In this document: piece by piece, positions 12,801-27,600 of the stretch | Numbering within the stretch: the stretch's first letter is position 1 | Layout of the letters: each line of letters begins with the position of its first letter | Source: Sipunculus nudus | Taxonomy: Eukaryota > Annelida > Sipuncula > Golfingiida > Sipunculidae | Assembly (NCBI GenBank): GCA_026874595.1 | Contig: CM049315.1 | Span: 7,500,664-7,564,663, forward strand | Direction: 5' to 3' | Length of the DNA stretch: 64,000 nt | Translations under genes and position numbers: made by a program | Notes under the pieces: generated by a model | What the model saw: the letters and a program-made list of their open reading frames with translations, nothing else | What the model was told of the DNA's origin: nothing | The model's database searches: none

Positions 12801-15800
12801 TTCTTTGCAGCATATCCGTAAAGCCTCATGTACCTGATTTTCATGTGCGAAAATGTCGGTGACCGTCCTAATTTACATCATGGTACAAGGAGGTTTGGCA
12901 GCCGCAAAAACAGACCTTGCCCGCCGCTTGTAGCCCGTCGGCCGTAGTTTGTTCATCCCTGGTTTAAATGCCTATCACTGCAATGATCTTACGGTCGAGA
13001 AACTGTTTTTTCCAAGATGTATGAATCCCAACCTTTATCACTTAATGAAAAAGATTATAATAACGACTTTCTTATCCAAATTGGTATCTAAATTATCACA
13101 ATGGAATCATGGGATATTCACAGGACAGCAAACATTCGGCATTCTTGCGAGTCACATCATTTTGTGTACCATATTGTTTCTTAACTAAAATTATGGAACC
13201 CCTGCCACTTAACTTATTCTCACTCGCCATTCATTTCTCATTTTCACCCTTTATAAAAATCAAATTTCTATGAAGAATATGTCAAATTATATCACATTAG
13301 GGAGCCTTCATTTATTCATGCAATCTTATTTACTGAGGATGTATACTTTTTAAAGTTGCATTTATGAAGTTTATCAAGTGTTGATTTGCATTAAAAATCC
13401 TTAATTGGATTAAATTAAATTAATCCTTAATTTTTTTTTTCAAATTTGAACAAAGGGTGCTATTGCAAAGCCGTTACTTTTTTTTAGGTTTATAAGGGTA
13501 ACTTTGATGATATAATGGTGAAGAGCAATTTCTGGTGGCCTCCGTTGTTTGGAAATAAAATAAAAGTCCTCATAGACAAGTCAAACGACATACCTTCGAT
13601 GACACTTGACATATACGGATGCAAGGGTAAGTTAATACCACATGCCTTTAATATTTACTTGTAAAGTGTTCAAGAGTTTCTGATAGACCTTAGATCGTTA
13701 TCTGGTTCATACATTAAAAGGGAAAAAATTGTCTCTATTCGTATCCATTGTTTGGGGGACTGCACTTATAAATCAACTTTATAGGGGATATGTATAATTA
13801 TCCATCGAGGACACATTTAACACCAATACACATATGCATCCATCTGATGCATATGTTTTACATGCATATATCAGATGCACATATGCATCAGGCAAGCTAC
13901 CGTAATTGCTCAGAACACTTCATTATTTATCCTCCCATAGGCCCCCTTGGGAATTCAAATATGATGTATAATTTTGATTTTACAATATTTTTCTTCATTT
14001 TAGCGGATTCTATGCTAATGGAAAACGCGGTCACATACCAAAGTTCTACATATTTAGGCGGGTTTTCGAAGCTCGCTATTGACCGAAACAAAAATACTGA
14101 CTTCCGGCAAGGTTCTTGCTTCCATACGAAAGAGGAAAGAAATCCCTGGTGGGCAATGGACATGAGAAGGCCGATGAGGGTGGAGGGCCTCCAGATAACG
14201 AACAGAGGAGACTGTTGCGGTGAAATAAAATCATATATCCCTTTTATATATATTTATATTTTTACTTATGAGTGACATGCTTTCTTATTTATGTTGTAAA
14301 TCAAAGTTCAACTTTCGAAATCTCTCCGAGAATCTCGATAAGCAAACATGTTTGTACATAAAATGTACATTTGCCGTCCCAGTGTAAGATCAATAAATAA
14401 TGTTCTTCTCTATGTATTTCTTTTGCAGGCAACCGGCTGGTTGATTTTATTGTTGAAGTAGGTAATAAGCTTTCTTTGGAAAACGGGGCAGAGGGACAAG
14501 CTTGTATTGTACATCCAAATAATGTACCTGATGGGGGACAAAAAACGATGCTCTGCGAAGGCACGCCCATAGGACGGTTCGTTCAGATTAAAAAACGAGG
14601 TTACGGGATATTGGCCCTTTGTGAAGTCGAGATTTGGGCATCACCGGGTAAGGAGGAAAATTAATAAACCTACTGGGCTAATAAATTAAAACCTTAAATT
14701 AAATGGTTAGTTTGCTCAGCAATCACTTGATTTGAAATATAATCGAATCCCAAATATAAATAAGTATGACAAATTGATTTAATGATTAATTTGTCATACA
14801 ATGATTAATATTGTTTATTATTATTTCTATGAGAATTTTAGCGAGTCGCAATCGCTGTTCATTACAAGGGAAGACTCCCACGCCCAGTATCTTAGGTCCG
14901 GGTATTTAGCTTAACGCAGGAAACCTGTTAATCCAACAGGGCGATTTGCTCAGTGCGCGCTTGCTAACGGCATAACAGGGAAAGAGATCACATGGCTTTA
15001 TTTTTCGTAATCTTTACAATAAAATAAAGAAATTGACGCGGATAGTTATGAGTTGCACAATATCAAATATGGAAAATTATTATAAGTAAGTATTACCACT
15101 TATAATGTTATCTCTTAAAATTTAATTGTGAAAAATACCATGAAATAATTTGCTTGATATTCATTTAAATTTGTCCCCTGCCATCCGGCAATGATTCGTT
15201 AAATTACTCGTTTGTCGCAGTGAACCAAAGGTCAGTTCATTTAATCTTTACCCATGATTATGGTCTTTAGGTAAATTAAACATTTATCAGGTTTTCCGCT
15301 CAGATAGACCATCTGTTGGACATGCTTAGTATAACAGCATTATTAGAATAACAATGGCAGATTATAACAAACGTAATGATATTTGACCCAGATTTTGTTC
15401 TTAGCGACCTGACCATGTTAAAAGAGTCAAAGGTTGACTCTCGCTCTAACGAATTGTTCCAATAAACATATTTTCTTTTATGGAATGATAGGGGCATCGG
15501 TGCACAACATGAAAACAAACTCCTGTATCATCCTGTATGTATCATAAAAAAGAATCGCCTTTACCTGGCTCTTTTATTTTGTTAATATATTCCAAGATCA
15601 TATATGACTTTAGTGTATTTGTTCAGCTACTATGAATCCATGCAAAGAAGACGCAAAGGACAAGATCATTTGTGGCCACACTAACCAGCAAGAGTGCGAG
15701 GCTAACAACTGTTGTTGGAATCCCGGGGGTTCTCCAGAATGTTACAGCGTTAACACTATGATTCCTCCTGACGCAGGTAAAAGAACTTTATTTTATTCAG

Positions 15801-18800
15801 TCCAAACGGATATATCTCTGTCATGAAACAGATATGGCCATGCAAAACTCGACATTATTTATTGCATTTTCAGATACATAATTCAATATGCAGTGTAAAA
15901 CGGCGAGGATCGATATGTCAGCTCGATACAGTTAGATAAATACCTCGTATGCTGCATTTCTATACAAAGAGACCAACTATGATATGAAAAATCTCATTCG
16001 CACCGGCTGCAAATAACAACTCTTCGTAACGTTAAGCCTTCAAACAGTTTGAAACAAGACCTCGGGATTCACATAATATGTATTGCAATGGACCAAACAC
16101 CACAGCCTTTGTGCTCCGCCCCTTTGACCTAATTATGCTGATGACCCCCCAATACTCTCCACCACAGAATGATTTATTTCTATTGTTGCGGGAGCTATTT
16201 ATAAGACAATAGTGACGTCACAAATGTAGGTAGCATTGATTAACGTCAGCAGGACTAACTTTATCTTTGCATTCCAGTGGTGAATATATTGTTATCATCG
16301 TGAAGATCAGTGCAGAAATAATCCCGTTGCCTTTGGCTTAGAACCTTTTTTTCTGTCTCCTTTGTATAAAATATATCGAAAAACAGGCGGACACGGGTAG
16401 AGGTACAAACTACACGTGTTCTGTTTGGGAGAGTAGCCCAAATTATACGAATTGTGCGTTTGTCAGGTGATTGACTGTCATCATTGCCAACTGTAACTTT
16501 AATGGCTACTAGATACTACTCATAATTATTTATTGAATATATGTGTCGTTAAGGTAACATAGTGTTATTCTCTCCCAGACTGCATGGAATCTCTGTTTGT
16601 CCGTGAACCACGCACGAAAGTAACTGTATCATCCACTTCCGATGGCGACTATGACCACAGCTTAGGTTGGAAAGCCAAGCTTAATGACGAACATCAATAT
16701 GTACAGACCACATTTCCTGATGTATGGTATGTATATTGCACTAGCACATCGAGTTCCTGAAGTAGGGTGAGTATATGTACCCTAATTACACAGAAACCAA
16801 GGATTCTGACGTGAGGGAAGTAAATAGCACAGGTGCATTAGTAGAGTGGATTGGGGGGGGGGGGGGGTTATTGGTTTTGCAAGCCCTCATTACAAATAAA
16901 GAAACTGTTCATTATTTTTCTAGAAAAAAATATTATAAAATATTTCTGTTGTACCATATAAATATTAATAAAATAACCTGTTAATGTTTCACAAGTGTTC
17001 TTCAGAAATATATTTTGTTGAATAGTGTCCAGCACATTTTCCCCTTAAAGTTTAACTATAACCTGGATCAGGCGGCCTTGATTCATTTCATTTCCTGATA
17101 TATCGCTTGTATAATACAATGCATAAATATCACTTTGATTGACGGGTAGGATATAATTGTTTCCCGCACTAAGGCTTCGGTTGCTGATATTTATTACAGC
17201 ATAAACACGTACGATTTCTGTTGAAATATACAGTTTAGAAAGAAGCAATTGTCCTTACACTGCGTGTACCTAACTGGGCATACGTACATTCCATTTTATG
17301 ACGGATTGAATCTATATAATCAATATATGCAGTGTATATTTCATCACGTTTTGGATGCAAATACCATCACCTTATAGGGGACCCATTTTTTCTTGATATT
17401 ATGATTAATTCCGTTACAAAATTATTTTCATATTGAAATTAATATTAGGATAATAGAATGTTCAAAAATATCTCTCGACCTGTTACAGATAAAAATTAAA
17501 AAAAAAAAACATGTGAAGATGTATGAATGTATATAAAATAGACAAAATAAATTCAGCGGTGAAATTTATACTAAAAGAATGCAATATAATACGGCGTAGC
17601 ATATCATCAATGACAACCACATCCATATATTACTTAGAATTTGCGCAGAAAAAGCTGTTTTACTTTTTTTTCAACAGGACAATACATAAGATAATAACAC
17701 GAGGCGGCAAAATTGGTGAAGCATGGGTCATCCGATACCGAGTGTATATTAGCTTTGACGGATATTATTGGGCTCAGGTTGGGGTATGTGCATCAATCAT
17801 TCATTAAATATTTTAAAATATAAACATTTTTATATATTCAGAGAGATATTTCATAAGTCCTTAATATATGTATGTGTATGAATGTAGCTAAGAGAATCTT
17901 AAGTTTACATCTAGTGCTCCTTATTCATCTATTGCCGTTAAATATGACTTCAATATATGTTAATTGGTAACATATCTATATCATTTATTGAATGATCAGG
18001 GATTAATGGAGGCAAACAGGGACTCTGATACTGAGGTGGTTAATGAGTTCCGGACTTTCGCTGCAAAGATGGTGCGAATCAACCCTGTAGAGAGCCACAT
18101 ATACCCCAGCATGCGCTTTGAGATATTGGGATGTAAAGGTAAGTCTGTCTATAGTGAATTCCATTATGGAACACTTGAATACAGATCATCATGTTATGAT
18201 TTGATTCATCGCTTGCTCAACGACTATTGATGAGCCTTAATTTCTCTCTAGTTTTCGAATCCACCATAATGTATAAAGATATACGTATTCTGTCTAGAAT
18301 TTACACTGGTTTTGCTTTTATATTTAACCTGTTAAAATGTGTGGCTGTCTCTGTGTGACACGGAAAGCTTGGCAAAATGCCAAACCTTTTTAAATGCAGA
18401 GTGTTAAGATTTATTAATTGGTATTTGTTCTACAATAACTTGTTCACAGTGTATGATGCCCATTTAAGATGTCTAAGAGGTCATTTAAAAGAGTTTTATA
18501 TTCGACTTTGAACATGGTATCGATGAATTTTCTTGTGCACGACGGCTGATTTTACTTTGCATTTATTCCCGACTGTTATCGCAAAGAATGCAGGCAATAC
18601 ATATTTTTTTTTTATATCTTAAGATGAAGCGAGAACAATATTATTATTTTACTCTTGAGTTTCCTTGTCCTTGTTTTGCTATCAAACCTAAGCAAAGCCA
18701 GTTCCATCAGAAAATATAATATGTACTCAATTAAAAGTCCTGTGTTGACAATTAATGAGCAAAATCCGCGGCTAGTATTGTTTACATCTCATTCATTAAA

Positions 18801-19342
18801 CTGGTCTGCTTGTTGGAAATGGTTAAATCTTGTTATAAAAGAATATTTTACCAATAATATAACAATATTCTATCACCTTGTCAGGCCCGTCAATCGATAA
18901 TAATATATTTCCGACGAAAGACGCAAGATGTTTATGATAGTTCATCTTTGGTGCAAATGCGTATAAAGAAGTATAACCTGATTTCTATTTTATCTAAATT
19001 AAATTACAATATCTGTAAATTGGTGTGTTAACCTTACATCATCTTAAGTATCGATGCAGCTATCATAACGATATTTTAGAGGAATATTATTTCTATGACT
19101 ATGATGTATTTCCCATTTATCAGTCTCGTAACAATATTCAAAAGAGAAGAAGCAACTTCTCAACAGAATATGGCACATTTAAACAATACGTGTAACTATC
19201 CTGTAGGATAATAATAGGATGTAGCAATATTTAATTTGATTTACTCATCCATGTCATCCGGACCTGCAGATAGTATCTGTGGCATTACGTTTTATAATGT
19301 CACGGATTCAGGTGAGCGTCATGGTTTTATATTTTCAGGTTG

Positions 19343-19391
<49 letters not shown>

Positions 19392-22300
19392 TTTCAGATT
19401 GTCTTACTTCTCTGTTCACTCGCAATCCTTACACTCTCGTTACTGCATCATCTAGCCATAACAATGACAATAAAGGTTACGGGCCAGAACGGGCACGTCT
19501 CGGTACCATGGAGACGGGGAGTCCATTCGGCTTTGGTGGATGGAAGGCTGATACGGATGAACCAGATCAATGGATTGCCGTTACCTTTGGAGGACAGAGG
19601 TAACGGATTAACGGAGATATTTACCTCCACCAGATAAATGGATTATGCATGCCTATAAAACCTTAAGGCCTTACTACCCAGCCTTTAACTAGCATGCATT
19701 GCTTTTCTCTTGCATGCAGCTGTATTATTTGACTTTTTTATGATTTATCTTTGGCTTGTTCTCTTTCCTTAAATGAGAAGGCAGGGTTAAAAATTATAAA
19801 TCATGACTGGTTCTTGAAGAGGACATCCGGGCTTAATGGCTACCTTATATTGAAGCAGGATTTAGTTTTACAAATTTCAAATAAGTTATAATTTGGGAAT
19901 ACGGTCTGGTTAAAATACAGGTTTCGCTATTAAAAATCATCACCTCTGTTAATGTTCATATAAGAGATGATCAGCATCGTGATTAGTAGAAGACAACACC
20001 ATGGCAAATTGGTGGTGCTAATGGTAGATCAGTCTGCGTATAATCAAAGTTTCAATATTGATCAATGTAGTGGTTAATGCCGATCTATGCTTATTTTAGT
20101 ATATCAACATTTTGTATTGAATCTATCTGAAACAAAAGGATACATTTCCTGATATTGGTGAAAAATTTAGAATAATAATTAAATTACAAAAACAAACATG
20201 TTATACTAACGAATTTTTTTCTCTCCATATTTGGGTAATGTCACTTGCATATATCTGTATAAATATTCCCATGAAAGTCGTATTTAAATATACAATTCAG
20301 TCTTATTTATTTACTTTCCCTAACTTAAAAAGTTTGTTTATTTTGTACATCTTGTTTGCATTTTATTGTAAACGTTTGTGTAATTTGTTTCTTTTGTGCA
20401 TCTGAATGCCAAAGAATCAATGTTTTTATATCGTTTTATTTGTTTCATTGATAAAATCACATGATTTTCTATTGAAACCGTGTTCTCCTAGTAGTGTTTT
20501 CTATTTTACCCAGCTAATCCTTTATTGTCACCTTTCACTTAATTTAATGGATTCCTTATTTATGCCCTGCATACCCCTGCAATTGTATCCCACGCTCTCA
20601 ATTGCCTTATGCATATTTAGGTCCTCTCTAAGTTGATTTGTTATGACCTATTCACGGCATTATGGCTGTTATAGTATTTTTATACCATGCTAATGATAGA
20701 GAATAACGTCATTGGAGTTTTAAGGGATATACAATAGGCTTTATCTATGTAAGGGCTTTCTATCTTCATCCTCCTATATTTAATATTATTGAAGACGTTC
20801 GACTGTCAGTGAATATTACTTTTTAAAAAAAAATATATGGTGTATTAATGTAGGTAATAAATTTTTGAAAATGTATAAGCTAATTAACTTGTCTTCTTTA
20901 ACACATTCGCTGCCAATGACGTGTACACACGTCGTTAATTATGATTCCCCCAGTGCCAAGCACGTGTATACACGTCATATATTTATAATCCATTTTCAGC
21001 AGGAATTCTCACAAATTTTTCAATAAATTCTTTGCAGATGAGTAGTAGTACATTTATAAAATAGTCTCGCAGTATGAAAATGAATTATTTGTTATTCAAC
21101 AGTGCGCTGCATCATTCGAAAGCAGGAAATGTGTGTAGATGGTGACAAAAACCACGGATCCGGTCCGTTGCCGTGAAATAACTTCACGACGCGCTTCAGT
21201 TTGAAGTCGATTCCTTGTAAGAACACTACTTTAAATCAAACGAAAAGGAGGATCGTAAAAATATGTAGCTAGTTTCATATTAGAACATGTTTTGGCCACT
21301 TATTTACGACAAACCCGGTTGGGAGGCCGAGGTGTAATAGATCGCACCTTAGGTGTGAACTCAAGATAGCGAGGCGTGAGGTCGTTCAGGTTTATTGCCC
21401 CGCGAGGACAGGGTATTGCGCAATCAACAACAAAGGGCGCGTGCCACATGATTGACAGTGTAGTTCGGCAGTGTAAATCAGAACGCGGCTGCAAATGGTT
21501 CTTTCGGCTTATTTCTTGTTCCTTATTTACTTATATATAGATATATATTTTTTAGTAACTTCACAAACAAGTGCTCGTAAATTGCGAAACTGAAATAATC
21601 TCCGCGTTTCGTGTGACTGTTACAATGACGAGGTCAACTGCGCGTCAAGGCTCAAGCATGTCGGTATATATTATAAACAGTCTATGACTATGTTTGAAAA
21701 TTACATATGAAAAGTTAAATTATATTTTTTAATAATTATATTGATTGGTGCAATCGCTGTGTTCGTTATGAAAGCGTAAAAATGTATGTTTGAGCACCAA
21801 AATTACATGTTTAAAAAAAAAAAGTCGCGTGCAGGTACGAACTCACGCTGTCAGCCGTGTAACTCGTACGTACAACCTGTTCTAACCACTGCGCCATTTC
21901 GGATCTGATGCCAAATTTTGTTTTTATAGTTATATGCATTAATGTAAAAATCGCGTGGGCCCGAATATACAGTTCCGGTATAATATTTATTTTGGTTAGA
22001 CATAGGCCTATATTTGTCAGTGCCTCTCAGTCATTTGACTCTTCCCAAATCAGCATTCGCGCCTGGATACACATTTTCATTTGGTTCATCATTTACAAAT
22101 ATAGATCTTTATTTGAATTTGTTAGCTATATGCTGGTGTCAATGTAGACGCTATGAGACCAGTCCACCGTAGCCATGCCTTGACTAATATCGCGGTCATT
22201 TGGCTCAGTGCCCAACTTCACACCTCCCCCGAGTTTTATTGCCCCTGTGTTATCTGAAGTCACACCTTCTTATCAGGTAATTAGCACCTAGTCTTGGTAC

Positions 22301-24614
22301 CACTGCACCTCTCGGGCTGCTGGGGTCCCTGTGTATGGCCCTGGCACTGGGGGTGAACATGGGCTTGGCAGAAAATGTGTTGACAGCCACTTTTTACTTA
22401 ATTAACAGTGTTATTCAAAATTTGAGTATGATTATCTCAATTTTAGTGTTTCAACATAAAAAGATAATTTATAGCATATATTTGGGAGACTTTGGCAACT
22501 AGAAAAAATATAAAAATAACACAAATATTTAATCGAATTTTCATTAATCATAATACTAGTTTTTATGCTTATTATAATTTCTCGTTTCACATGGCAGATC
22601 CGTCCGAGCAGTGATACTCGAGCCTGCACAAGGAAGGAGTGAGTACGTGAAGAAATACGCCGTCCTCTACAGAGGAAAAATAGAAGAAGAACTGACGAGA
22701 GAGGGGGTATTTATGTTTCATTTCCAACATTTTTTTACAAGGGAAATAAGACATATTATAAGCCTGCACGTCCACTCTTCCCCAAAGATGCCTCTTTTAT
22801 AAATGTAGCACAATTTGGTCATAAGTTATTTTCTAGTGGAAAACGGAGTGCAACAAGGTAACCTACCCGCCTCATTTTATTTATTATCCGTATCGAAGCA
22901 AATGGGGTGAACGTAAGACAGAATAAACAGATTCATTTATACCGATAGAAATACATATCATTCTTAAATATTCACTTTGCGGCTCTTACATGATATGTAA
23001 ATTAGCCTTTCATTATATGCAGTCAGTATCGTTTTCAAAAATAAGAATGTTGCGTGGAGAATCAGAAAAAGAAAACTTTAGTTTGAAAAACATATTATGA
23101 AAATATTGAAATATGAATCTAACTATTCCATCAATTTTTCCGTTAACTTTCCCACAAGCAGACTTAGAAGTGACGACTAAATTGTCTCAGACCTGCTTCT
23201 CAAATCTCAAAACCTGGACATATCAGTAGAAAAAAGAGCAATGCGGTCAATATTGAGAAATCATTGAGAAATGTAAAAAAAAACTCAATCGGGCAATGAA
23301 CATATTATAAAAATGTTTCCATATAATAACGAAAGTTAAATATCTTCATAAAATACAATGTAAAAATATCAATAGAGCAGTGACTTCAAACGAACAAAAA
23401 GGATTTAAAGAACACTTCAAATGTGAAATAAGAAATAAAAAGAGATTTAAGACTGAAGGTATATAACAAATTCTTTTTGAGAGCACACATCGACCAAACA
23501 GTCGGAATACAATTCAGGTTCATAATAACATTTATGTTCAACCAAATAAGCAATTCCATTTAAATTAAAACAATAAAAAGTTGCAACAAGAATCACGAAT
23601 TTATGTTTGTATATAAACGTTGTATATATTTGATCATTTGTCACACAAATAATAGGTTCTCTTTACACCATTTAACTAGCTACCTTCACATGATTGGAAA
23701 GATGTTACTGAATTAGGGCATCATTCTAAGACAGGTGCCCATATATGATGAATCCTTGAAATAAACGCTGGGTTATCACTGGTTCTCTCCCCACAATGTT
23801 TTGTTTCAGGAATACACAGGCTGCCTGGACGATAAAACCAGTGTAACCAATTTTATAAAGACGCCATTCATTGCCCATTATGTCAGACTGGTGGTCATTG
23901 AGTATTTTGGAGCGGTCAGCATGAGGTTTGAAGTATTAGGTTGTGATACCTCTAGTAAGTAAATTTCATCCAAATGTTTTGTATATAAAAATGAACGAAT
24001 TACATTCTTTTTATAAACGGACCCTTTTATATTATGATTTACAGACGATATATAATTTTCACATTCAAAACGTATATATGAGATGACCTTGGGTTGCCAT
24101 GAAAGCGTTTACATTACACACCCATAAGCATTCTTTGTATTGCTAATGCATGCATGCATGTATGCATACAATGATGTATGCATACAATGAAGAGCTCTAG
24201 GGAAACATACCTCCCCGAAAACATCGTATTAAAACCTCTGCCCACTACTACCACTGATATGTTTGATTTTTAAGTTTGAGAGTTGACTTTATTCTGGATA
24301 CCATACTGAATATAGTCATTAACTTTGAACAGCATGGACTACTTCCAATTGCAATTACACCAAACTGTCGGATATTAAATATTGGAATATTCAGCAACAT
24401 ATGACTGAAAAAGAAATGTTTTAGTTTTTTTCCTTAAATAATTGATTAACAATGTGACATTCGTTGGTTGTCTTTCTTTTCAGTGACAAAAGGATTAACT
24501 AAAAGTAAGTATATGTGGTTTAGTTTAGGATATGTTTGTTTGTATCAAGATATCTCGAAATAACAGCAATTCAACCAATTAAGATTCCTGACAAGGTATA
24601 AGCAATCCTTTTCA

Positions 24615-24656
<42 letters not shown>

Positions 24657-27600
24657 CGAAGAATTAATAAGAACAATGAAATTAATTTCAAATAAACCCC
24701 TATACTCCTTATTAATTGCTAACATTTGAAGCATTGACCCACAATATGATAATGGCCTTCTCAGAGGAAGGAGAAGTGTAAATAGGGGATATGTAAATTC
24801 AGTAAAATAGCAAATCAATTTATTTTTTCCCAATTTGATGATCATATCTCAAAGCTGTTGGTGCTCTCTGAATACTGACAAAGTTCAAAAGGACATGTTA
24901 ATGTGCCTAAACAAATAACATTTGGTACGTAGTGCATTTCATATTAAATCTGATCAATTGCATAGTCCGTAAAATGTCCTGTTTCTCCATTGTATTTACC
25001 TTTTATCGTTTTCAACGTGTACACGTATGACAGCTTAAGTATAAACACATATAAAGACAGTAATACATGTCATAACAATATTCACAAATCTGATTCCCCC
25101 CTGTAAAGTGTAAATTGTATAAATATGTCTGAATATCAATACAGTTACCTATCTCTCTATCCGCTACTTTATTTTGGTTTTCAGAATATGAGGATGCGGG
25201 ACACCTTGATCTTCGTAAGTCCTTTCTTTAACACCTTTTAAATTTGTCTTAATTTAAAATGAAAATTCTGGCTTTTCCATGGATTTTATTCTATAATGCC
25301 CATTTTGCGATTGTGTTTTAAGATATGTTATAAAAGATGTACTTTTTGTACTTTAGATTAAAGAACATGTTATTTGAAATGATGCAATTAGAAATTAGGG
25401 TTTCAATTTAAAATGTTAAAGGAGTTGCAACTTAATTTTACACCACATTTCATTACTGATTTAAGGGCCCAATATATTCTACGTTGAGGAAAAAGTTGCA
25501 GCAAGTAATGCCGATGTTAAGTGCAAGGAACATGGCGGCAATCTGGCGGATTTTAGGTTATTGCATAGTGCCTACGAGCAGAAGAACTTTGAGAGTAAAT
25601 GCAACGACGGTTACGTTGCTAAAGATGGCAAAGTAATTGCAGCCTCTCTGAACCTATTTCATCATGCAAAGGAAGGATGCCCTTTACCAGGTGTACATGC
25701 AGTCCCTGGTGCCCGAGAAAATAAACTACTGGGTGTTTTCTGCTCTAAAATGAGTGAGTATACAAGAGATTTTTTATTCTTCTACCATTTTTATTAAGTC
25801 CACGCTCTCAAGTCCACAAAATGTCCATCTGCATCATTACAATGCGTGGTTGTCTATCTTCCCTCAGTTGATTTATCAACTGAAGTTTTCTGTGGAAGTG
25901 AAGCATCAGTTCGACCTACCTTTTGCGTTAAAGCATGAGTTTGTACTTCCCCGAGGCTAAATCTGTCGTTAAAAGCAATTCATAAAAAAATTATGATTCA
26001 TCATAAGCCCTTGTATAAATAGTCTAGGAATTCCGTCTGCGGATACAGAGGCCACCTTTCAATCTCTGTTTTATCTAGGCATTTTAGAGTTATTTAATTT
26101 GAGAATGGCAAATTTCAGGAAATGGTCCGACATTAAATACGACGTTCGTAGTACACAAGAAATCTGAACTTGATTTCTGACAGATTCTGCCAGGTTTACT
26201 CTGTATCCCAGAAATTAGGTCTTAAGTTACTGGTCGAATCCACGTTTTTCGCTGCTCACAATTAAACGATAAAAAAATCTAGGCTTATTTCTCCGAGAAA
26301 GGCGCCAGGTATTGTTATGAAATACTTCTGGTACTTCCTGGCGTTGTAAATGCTGCATTTAACAAGCAGCGCCGCGTAGCATTTGTTCATTTTTACCTTA
26401 ATTACTTAAAGAAAGATAATTTAATCCATCCTTCACCAAGCGAACATAATACAAGCAATTCCAGAACGACCAATTTACTCAAAGTTTGGAGATAATGGGA
26501 TTTTTCAGGACATTTGAATTACAGGACAGTTACCTTAATTTTCTTACTACGTTTCATAAATACTGGTTTCAACCGCTCAGGACATCAGACGTCTGACCCT
26601 AACCAGGGCATAAACATAACAGATAATGGCAGTGAACGCTTAAAGATACATTGTGGTAACAATGCCTTTAATGATGCAAGGTTTTTTTACAAATATCTGT
26701 GCAATTTACCAGAGGGATGTGTCAAACACACCTCAGAGCCATGAGCCATAGGTCATCAGTTGATAATGCGTCTGATATTAAACAAAATTATAAAATATAT
26801 AAAATATCATATATATTATACCTTTCCACACCTCCATACCTGACATTCCAAAATTTCCAATAACCATGTCAGCTTGAGACGTACAATACTTCGGTTATCT
26901 CGGTAAGAGTGACTTTCACTTACCCCGGGAATGGTTTTGAGCCAGATTTACCGCCGATCACTCAACGTTTGTAAAAATGATTCCGATACCTCGGTAATTA
27001 TAAAGATATTGTTAGGGGAACCTGCAGTGCCCAAAATTACTTTTAAAGATAATGTCTTTTAGTTCCCCGGGAATCAGTTTCCAAAGATGTTTTACTTTGT
27101 TTAGTTATTTGTTATATAAACGAACTATTTTCGATTTCGCTTACCGACGCTTGGGCTCTAGTCGTTCGATCCGATGGTCAGCTTCCCGAAAGATATGTGA
27201 ACTGTAGCTCATGCCGGTCTCATGGTTCTTATGTTCGGGCTAGCCTTATTATTGAAAAGGAGTGATGTAAATAGATGGTTGAACAGAGGGAGTGTTTTAA
27301 AGATGTATATTTGCAATGGTGCGAAAACGTGACCCTTTAAAAGGGTAAATAACAACGAGTATTTTCTCCACTGTTTTCACTCATCATTTAATAAACATAC
27401 TCCCATCAACGGCACTAAAAGAAAAAAAAAATTAAGTACACTCTCGTTAAGTCACAGGTTGGACTGTAACATGTACCTTTGTTAGGTCTTTGGCTTTTGT
27501 CGACCTTTTTATAGTCGAAGCCGATCGTTACGAGCCAAGCAATACTCTAGATAAAATAAAGCTTATCACAATTGAAATATGCAGCAACTACATAAAGATA

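Larger units (their letters stand above)
19600..22597 (+). other. Intron 17
   Basis: A 3-kb intron holding a piggyBac-like end (20898-20970) and a tRNA-derived SINE head on the minus strand (21813-21902). GC-richer stretches at 21290-21500 and 22150-22400 look like mobile DNA of unknown family. Confidence 0.5.

Noticed and set aside
26514-26744. Open frame between the two Link exons
   Set aside because: Link 1 and Link 2 exons join directly in phase; this segment has no matching splice sites or motif.
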